Source: Onchidella celtica
Taxonomy: Eukaryota; Mollusca; Gastropoda; Systellommatophora; Onchidiidae
Direction: 5' to 3'
Assembly (NCBI GenBank): GCA_963931925.1
Contig: OZ007576.1
Location: 9,558,371-9,622,370, forward strand
Length of the DNA stretch: 64,000 nucleotides
Made by a program: the position numbers and the translations under genes. The notes under the pieces were generated by a model. It worked only from the letters and a program-made list of their open reading frames with translations, had not been told where the DNA came from and made no database searches. Each line of letters begins with the position of its first letter. Position 1 is the first letter of the stretch. This document shows, piece after piece, positions 56,549-64,000 of this stretch.

Positions 56549-59431
56549 ATGCAAGTTCAAGATATCATACCAGAACGTGATGAATGCACATACACAGCTT
56601 GTTACTGGTAAGAATTTTGAAACAGTCACCTTTTATCTTTTAAGGATTTCAGCAAACTCAAAAACAGGTCCTGGACAGCCTTTTTAAGTTTTACGTGTAA
56701 TATCATATCATGTGCTGGAGCTGTTACGACCATTAAACTAACAGCATCCAACTCTTCATTTGTCTGAAATTTTCCATTGAGAATATTTTTAACATTGATG
56801 TTCACAGTGTTTTATTAAATAAGTAAGGCCTACGCTGAGAGGGGTTGTGATTATTGTAAATGTAATACGTAGTAAAATGGGAATGAGTTCTGCTAAAGAT
56901 AAATCAATCATTTGTATATATTATATAAAATATAACCTACATACATGTATTGGTATGCATAACATAGACTTATGTGAAAATCAGAATTTTACTTTTCAAA
57001 TTACATTAATCAATACAGGAAGGACATTGAAGCTGTAAATGAGCAGGGGAGAATCTTCAGTTGGAAATGCATCTGATTTTGGGGGGGGGGGGGGGGGGGG
57101 GGATTTATTTAATGTTTTCATATCTTGTTTACTCCTGTTGCTTTTTACACCTAATTTGATGAACATGGATTTAATAATGTCCTTCACTGATTGACTTTTG
57201 CTGGATTTGTGGAATACATTTTACAGTGACGTCAGTGTACATTTATGTTATAAAGATTAGCACTGTCTAGAATTTTTGCTATTTAATTTTGTTTCCTGTT
57301 TTCCTAGTGAAGAAAATGTGTGGAAACTTTGCTCCCTAATTAAGGAGAGATGTCAAGAGAGTGAGCTTGCCAAGTGCTACTGTGTATTTATATCGAATGA
57401 CTCCAAAAAGGTAGGTTCTTATTTAATGTGGAGATATGGTGCATTGCGTTCACCAATTAACATGTTGGACATGTTAAAATTTATTGTGACCCTTGATATA
57501 ATTGTTGTAATGGTTTTGGAGAACAGGCATCATGAATTGGTCTGTGGAGCCATATGCTACTTTCACTTTCAGGGGCAAGCTGCAGAAATTAGTCAGATAG
57601 CTCAAATTATACGCTGAGGAGGTCACCCATGGATCATCAAGTCCTTTTTTTTTTTAAACTAAAGAATGGTTGCTAGTGGTGTTGAATAATAATAAATATG
57701 TTTATTTCTCCAGATGAGTATGGATTTTTTTCTATTTCTCTCAGCCTTATAACACTTGAACGTATCTGACCCCATGACATTCATTCTTTTCGCTCTAGAT
57801 ACCACTTTGGCATCAAAAAGCAAGTCACAATCCAGAGAGACTCATCATCTGGGTAAGTGGAATTTTATGTTCTGAGGTATAGCACTTTTTGGCAATATTT
57901 CAGCCCTTGATTACTCTCTCAGGACACAAATTTTGTAGTAACAATGAAGGATCATAATTTGTGTTTCAAGCATTGATGCCATGAGAAATTCGGAAATACC
58001 TCATCAAACCTGATGCGAGATGTAAAACATATAAAACAGTATGATATTCCTTACATCCATTTATAGTGATTCAGCTCTCTTGCTCTTTCAAACATGTTAT
58101 TTGAATATTCCTTTTCAGCTTCAAGTATATATCTGGAATAATGGTTTTAGTCTTGTATGCTATTTGTCTTCGAAATAGGACTATCATGTAATCTTCGTGT
58201 GCCATAACAGTTTGGAGACCCTGGTGTATGATCTTGACACTGAACTGAAATTTCCATGTCCTTTAAAAGAGTATGCTGCGGCTTGTATTGGAGATGAAAG
58301 AGTTTTGAAAAAGGAGTACAGAAGGTATTGATTTCTGCAGTAAAGATTCTGTGAACATGACTTTTTTGCTTTGGCTGGGACATTATAAAAAAAAATTCAC
58401 TTTTTTGTTGTGCACAGTATGATTATCTGGACTGTTTATTTCTTCATTTTATGATGAAATTGACTCCGGCACTCTCAGTTTCTCATTATAGCCATATTAT
58501 ATAAATTTACATTGCTTGCTAGTGGCTGCGAAACATATATATGAAAATATTGAGAGATGGAAATTGGCAGAATTATGTATGTCTTTGAGGCTGCAGTGTA
58601 CTTCGAGGATAAAATCATTTTTGGAGAAGAGCTTACACAAAGTTGATTTGAATCCTGTTCAGCCCTAAAAGAATCAGAAGGTAAATACAGGAAGTATCTT
58701 CAACTGCAGATCTTGAATATATGCTTATCGAAGTTTTAGAGTCTGTCTTCGGAGTTCTTTACCCACTTTATCAGTAAAAAACATGAATTGAGATTCCTAT
58801 TCCATGTTTAATATATATTTGTCATTTTACCAGGATGTTTCGAGTTATTCCAGCTGATGAGTACCTCTCAACTTTTGCCTCTGATCGCTCACACATGCTC
58901 AGTGAGAAGGGAGAGTGGTTAGCATCCCCTCCGTCGTATCCACCAATTCAATGTCCAGGTTAGCTAAGATATATTGAAGGCTATGTTTATTTATTAAGTA
59001 ATATTCTTTATTGAATAGCTGATAAAGTTCTGGAACTGTATGTTCTCTGCCAGTTTTTATATTTTGAGGATATTTAAGCTGGTATTCCCATCTTTAACAG
59101 ATGCCTAAATTTGTCTGTATTAAAAAATTGTTTTCTGTGGTAAATCATTTAAAGTGCACTTGTGAAGCAAAACTACATAATTTCACAAATAGTGAAATAG
59201 TGAATGCGATTCCTATTTTTATATGCCTGTTTTCATGTGAGAGACATTTCATGATTTTAAGCAGTTGGTGACACTTGAAGCCCAATTTTATTCTTAAATT
59301 TACAACTGTTTTTATTTCAATTAGGGACCACCAACAATATCGAAGAGTTTATCTCCATGGACAGAAACGTCAGTCATGGTCAAGTCTTCAGTCTACCGGA
59401 ATTTCTCCTCAAATTTCATGTTGCCCTTTGA
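56549..59431 (+). CDS. NTAQ1: Protein N-terminal glutamine amidohydrolase, 6 coding exons, 197 aa
   Basis: NTAQ1 (WDYHV1) converts N-terminal glutamine of proteins to glutamate and releases ammonia. This prepares them for arginylation and degradation by the Arg/N-degron pathway, in cytosol and nucleus. Coding exons: 56549-56607, 57308-57410, 57799-57852, 58179-58324, 58834-58958, 59325-59431 (594 nt including TGA), all GT-AG with matching phases. The ATG is the first in frame after a TGA. The catalytic triad is visible: Cys20 (CYCEENVWKLC, codon split by intron 1), His75 (WDYHV, the family's name motif) and Asp90 (YDLDT). Other family blocks are CYCVFISN, FPCPLKEY, FRVIPADEYL, FASDRSHM and EEFISMD. 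Length is close to human (205 aa). It shares a divergent promoter region with CCDC86. Full conservation of the triad indicates an active enzyme. Confidence 0.97.
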
Positions 59432-61646
59432 TATTGAATGTTTAGGATTTAATTTATTAGAATTGTTGCTACAGCAAGAATCTCTTTGTAAATATTGCCT
59501 TCTCATGACATTTAACAACCAACTGGAAAATCTAACTTGAAAAAAAAAAAGGGTTATCATGAAGGTGAAAATATGAAAATTACTGAAATTGGGCTGTTGT
59601 TTATTAAGGAATAACAGTTTTAGTGTGTTCTTGTAAGAAACCTTAATTCAAGTGATATAGAAATAAGCCTGTTCAATATTATTTAAGGTAACAACCAAAT
59701 TTAGCCCAGTAGCAATAGTAAGTTCTCAAAAAAAAAATGAACCATGCATGTTCAGCATCATTAACTGTTCTTACTGTAAGGAAATCATAGTTTGAAAACA
59801 GTTGGGAAAGTATTTAGAAACATCCCTGGCTTAATGTAGATGAGTGTCTGATCCCAAAAACTCGCACACATTCAATTTCCATATTATCATAAATATAGGG
59901 AACGTTGAGTTTTCAACTCTGTGGACTAGATGATTACAGTTTAACATAACACTCATTCAAAGGTGAAGATTTATGTCAGCACGAGCAAAACATTACGATG
60001 TAAATGTGGCCATTTTCTTTATCTGAAATCTCCAAGTCCTGTCAAAAACACCAGCAGGGAAGTAAGATGACTTCAGTTCATATTTCACTCTCCACATATA
60101 GTCTATAATAGTGCTCAACATTATTGTCAAGGGTTAAACCTTTCTGCACAGTTACAATGTCTGAAGAGAGCTAGTGTCTTCAATAGAATTGCCGGAAGAA
60201 ATGAAGTGATACTTCACAGAAGGGAGAAAATATTTGTTTGTAATGCTTTTGCAGTGTTCTCCTAGAAATCAAAATACAAAATGTCTATTTCAATAACTTC
60301 TGATTTAAATGTAAATAAATATTTTTAAATGTTTTATTTTGTGAGTATTTTATTTGGCGTTTTTTTCAAGTGGAAAGTTTCAAAGCCCCAGTAATAAGAT
60401 ACTTCTAGTTTGTGTCCAGATTTGTTTGAAATTGATGGATGAACTGCGACATTTTTTTTTTCATGTTTATAATGGGTGTAAGCTGAGATTGTGAAATCTA
60501 ACAATTGATAAAATGCAAACTTTTGAAAAATTCAGCTGCTGGCTGTAACTAGTTGTGGAGGATTTGAGGATTAGAATTTTGCAAACTGTTAACCAAAAAA
60601 AAAAAAAACAACTGTCAAATTAGTTAATACTGATAACCTCCCAAACCATCTTTGATTGATTGCTTGTATTCAAGGCAGTGTATGACTGTTACTACATGGG
60701 CTGCTAAATGCATATTACCTGTCTATCAGTTGTCAGTGTCTCAGTGCTTACCTTGTGGAAAAGACATAACTGTGATTGATCAACATGTTTTTTCTGACTT
60801 TCAGTGGTCATATTTGTTAACCCAATGCAATATGTTTGTAATCTGTTGATTGAGAAAGACCAAGTACTGTAGTTAGTTTTACTGTGATAATATTCTTATG
60901 TTTACACTTGTTATGCAGCTAATCAGCAATAGTTTTATCTTAAGTATAATATATTATCAGCTTATTTTACACAGGGGAATTGAGTATTATATATAGGGTT
61001 TGGAAGTTTATTGATGAAGTAGAGATAAGACTCATACAGTATTGAAACAAAAAATTCCAAACAGTTTGGGAAATCTGATAAATTCATTTGTCTCTGACTA
61101 GGAGTGTTTAGGTTTGCGTTTTCATGTGAATTATCACAAAGTTGCCTTCAGTGGGGCTTACCAGAGAGAAAGCATTCATAGGAAACTTACTGCAGTTATG
61201 CACAGTAGTCTGTTTATAGTGGAAATTCTTGAGTCATTGGTATGGTTAAGTGAGTTTCAAACACTTTAAGTAATCATGTGACTTTCTGTCTGTGCCTTCA
61301 GGTCAGTTCAAAAGCTCAGAGAACCCACAGCAAAGAGTGTGTTTATACATGTTACCACAGTGTGGTCTATGTTACATGTGCACTATCATTGTCTTTTTTC
61401 CATGTTTTTTTTCCTGAGGATGATATCATAACTATAATAATCAGTTTGGGCTACTTTTCAGGAGACACAAAAAAGCTGTTTTATTTTAGAATAACAGGTT
61501 TAATTACAATGAATTTGAGAAATTTTGCCATTTGATTATTTTTCGGATTAGGAGTCAAGAACCAAGATGATTTGATGTGGCTTTGAATGTTCATGTAGTT
61601 TTTACAAAATTTGATTTTTCGAATTTTTTAATCCCTGCAGTCATAA
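59432..61646. other. NTAQ1 3' UTR and gene-free flank
   Basis: The first part should be the NTAQ1 3' UTR. No other exon or RNA gene was recognised. The frames at 60652-60849 and 61278-61535 carry no motif. Confidence 0.45.
60314..60319 (+). terminator. candidate NTAQ1 polyadenylation signal
   Basis: AATAAA, 883 bp past the NTAQ1 stop, in a T-rich context. Further plus-strand AATAAA hexamers at 62657-62662 and 62671-62676 could serve a longer transcript. Confidence 0.4.
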
Positions 61647-62570
61647 GGGGGGGGTGCGGGTCCTGAAGGCGATTTTTGTTATTATGAGAAATAGACAATT
61701 TTAACTATTATAATCGAATTCAGGATGACTGAATTAGCAGAAAAAAAATGTAAAAAAATTTGTTTGTCATATGGTTGCCATGGAAACGCCGCCACCTTGG
61801 ATTTTGAGTCCCCAAAAAGTGCCAAATTCAATATATAGATAGGCTTCGCCAAATTTTACTAGATTTATTTGAAACTTCTTTTAGTCTTATATTTTATTCA
61901 ATCCAATTAAAAACTTTATACAGAAGGGAATTTTGATATCTCTGTCAGATCTTTTGTTATAAATTTTTGAAAAAGGTATGTAGGGGAATTCCATTTTTTC
62001 CTATTTTCTACCACAAAAAAATTCAACCCAAAAAAAAAATGAAAAGTTAAACAAATTTTCTTCTGTATGAATTTTTTGATTTGTTCAAACATGTTGGTAG
62101 CCAAATTTTATACCAATTGGTCAATAAATAAAAAACTAGTTCACAAATCGCTGATCAAAAGTGCAATTTCAAGAAAATCGCATTTTAAAGTTTTTTTCAT
62201 TAAAAATGTTATTGAAACATGTTACACATGGCTAAAGTCATTCCTACTTGGTGTGCTGGGCCTCAACAATGATTTTCAAACTACCAAAGGCTTATGACAG
62301 ATGTGTACGGAGGAGTAGGGGTTTTGACAGCGACACTAAGATGTTATTTAGGGCTAAATTTGCAGCCCAATGGCATGATTCTTGTGCCTTTTTCTCACCT
62401 CACTAAAAGACATATTTCAGGATTATAAACATTCAAAATTGACATTTGGTTCGTAAACTAGTGTTCCTAAATGGATAAACTAAACGAAAAGTACAAAATC
62501 TCGATATCGCTATTTTGAAGCCAAATTTCAATTTCAGGACCCACACCACCCCTCCCCCCCCCCCCCCCCC
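61647..62570. mobile_element. possible inverted-repeat element with poly-G ends
   Basis: The left end is an 8-base G run followed by TGCGGGTCCTGAA. The right end, reverse-complemented, is a 17-base G run then AGGGGTGGTGTGGGTCCTGAA. The 15-bp block GGTGYGGGTCCTGAA matches with one difference. The interior of about 900 bp is AT-rich and non-coding, with a GC-richer patch near 61774-61815. No clear target duplication was found, so the call is tentative. Confidence 0.4.
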
Positions 62571-64000
62571 TTGAGGGACAGAGAGGATAAAATTAATATC
62601 TTTGATTTCATTTGTATGGCAGTGTAGTTCAATTTGTTTTTATATTTGTTGATGAAAATAAAACTTGGTTAATAAAGCTTTGCATCATTTAGTGTGTTGG
62701 GAAATCTGTGATCTTTAGACAGGAGAAAGCAGTCCAATTTTACATGTCCACCTTTACCTGAAAGAAAACATTCAAACAAAATACATGTGTATATTCTTAT
62801 ATCCTAAAAATTCCAACACACATTATTACTTATAGTTATTATAAATATTACAGTTATTTCTCCTGAGTGGTTAACAGCTTTAGCAATAGAAACAACAGGT
62901 TGTTTGCCACAAATTGTGAAGTCCGCACTAATGTATGGATGGGTTTGGAAATGGCAAAGTAAATTATGGAAATGAAATGTCCCTTTGCTGCATAAAAATC
63001 ACTTGACAAGAGAACACGCAGGAATGGCATACATACCATCACAGCCACGTTTTTTTTTTTTTATCATTTCAATTCTGATACCCAGCGATATTGAACCCCC
63101 AATCTCCATTCACGCTTTTTCATGCACTCACTTTTATATCCTACAACTTACTTGGTTAAAAAAAAAAATTGAATTAAATCCAGCTTCAATTCACTTCAGA
63201 ACTCTGAAAAACGTTACTACGCTTCCCAGATTCCCCACCCCCGACAATGTACCCTTTTTGACTTTGGGAAACTCCCCCAACCCAATGTATGTACATGTAT
63301 TTTTATGAATGGCCTTAAATGGCTAACTCCTCTGCCTGAACAAAGCTGGGACAGCGTTGATACATACAAAAAACATTAGTTGAATAGTTCGCTGAATGTA
63401 CCAATAAGCAAACATGAAGTCCGGCGATTATATGTTGCCTTGACACGATACTTCGTTTAACCAAGGAACTTTTAATTTTTAATTCAGCACACATTCTCTG
63501 CAGAGCCCAAACTGCATGAATACATAATCATTATTCAAAGTAACAACAGGGTAACATGGCAGGTACTGATCCGCTTTGCAGAGTGAAAAGCAATACATGT
63601 ATATGAATTTCTAGTTACTAAATAAAATCCGAATGTCCATAACCTTGAAGAGTTGATGGTTTAAAGTTTTATTTCATTATTTATTTATTTACCAATATTT
63701 CGTGATCGACTCTTTAGTTAAGTTATTTGATCGTCAGTTTCTTTACGATTTGCCCTTGTCCCATTGACAAAAATCGATGCAATAGGGCATAATGGGAAAA
63801 CGCTCGAGGAGAGTCCAACACACACTTTTGTCAATAAAATTGCATTCATTTTCTTTTCACCGCAGCTTCTGAGTACCGTACCATTTTGCGCCCCAACTCT
63901 TCACCACTCTCGTTCTTCGGCTACTGATTTCATCTTTGTACATTTCTGTTAATGAGTCTTTACCCTGTAGTCCTTCCTTTCCTTTTGCTTGTAAATTAAA
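62571..64000. other. gene-free stretch to the window end
   Basis: No conserved exon was recognised on either strand. The frames at 62985-63308 and 63764-63952 have no family features. A gene entering from the right cannot be excluded. Confidence 0.4.

Noticed and set aside
1-64000. CRISPR arrays, operons, prophage
   Set aside because: The window is intron-rich animal DNA and no regularly spaced repeat-spacer array was seen.
1-64000. Known conserved microRNA hairpins (let-7, miR-1, miR-124, bantam seeds checked by eye)
   Set aside because: No mature sequence match was found, though a scan by eye could miss others.

Overview
This is eukaryotic, intron-rich, AT-rich DNA from an animal, most likely a marine lophotrochozoan and probably a gastropod mollusc. 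The phylum is an inference from the metazoan gene set, the form of the syntaxin N-terminus, and the mix of LINEs, tRNA-derived SINEs, DNA-transposon remnants, AGATCT-type satellites and poly-G tracts. I could run no database search.

Four conserved multi-exon genes can be rebuilt with GT-AG junctions and phases that close exactly. (1) A syntaxin-1 t-SNARE on the minus strand (27070 to 15342, 10 coding exons, 290 aa). (2) A UBE2L3/UbcH7-type ubiquitin-conjugating enzyme on the plus strand (34334 to 39656, 4 coding exons, 157 aa). (3) A CCDC86/Cgr1-family nucleolar protein on the minus strand (55705 to 50662, 4 exons, 124 aa). (4) NTAQ1, the N-terminal glutamine amidohydrolase, on the plus strand (56549 to 59431, 6 exons, 197 aa). 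CCDC86 and NTAQ1 are head to head with 843 bp between start codons, so they may share a promoter. The four genes belong to unrelated pathways: vesicle fusion, ubiquitin transfer, ribosome biogenesis and the Gln/N-degron pathway.

Layout: 1-2253 holds a recent 5'-truncated LINE with target-site duplications. 2254-15341 is gene-poor and probably includes the syntaxin 3' UTR. 15342-27070 is syntaxin, whose intron 7 carries a piggyBac-like element and a hAT-like element side by side. 27071-34297 is repeat-rich, with SINEs, a 547-bp tandem duplication, CT and GA microsatellites and a foldback element. 34334-39656 is UBE2L3, with a 28-bp satellite in intron 1. 39657-50627 is mostly gene-free, with a second hAT-like element and a second truncated LINE. 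50662-59431 is the CCDC86/NTAQ1 pair, with a pogo-like element and a palindromic repeat cluster in CCDC86 intron 1. 59432-64000 has no recognised gene but holds a possible G-rich inverted-repeat element.

I saw no complete undescribed multi-gene system. The most novel material is the repeat content: two elements sharing CAGACCT ends and exact 6-bp target duplications, an apparently unnamed tRNA-SINE family, foldback elements with tandem-repeat cores, and about 20 long poly-G/poly-C tracts.
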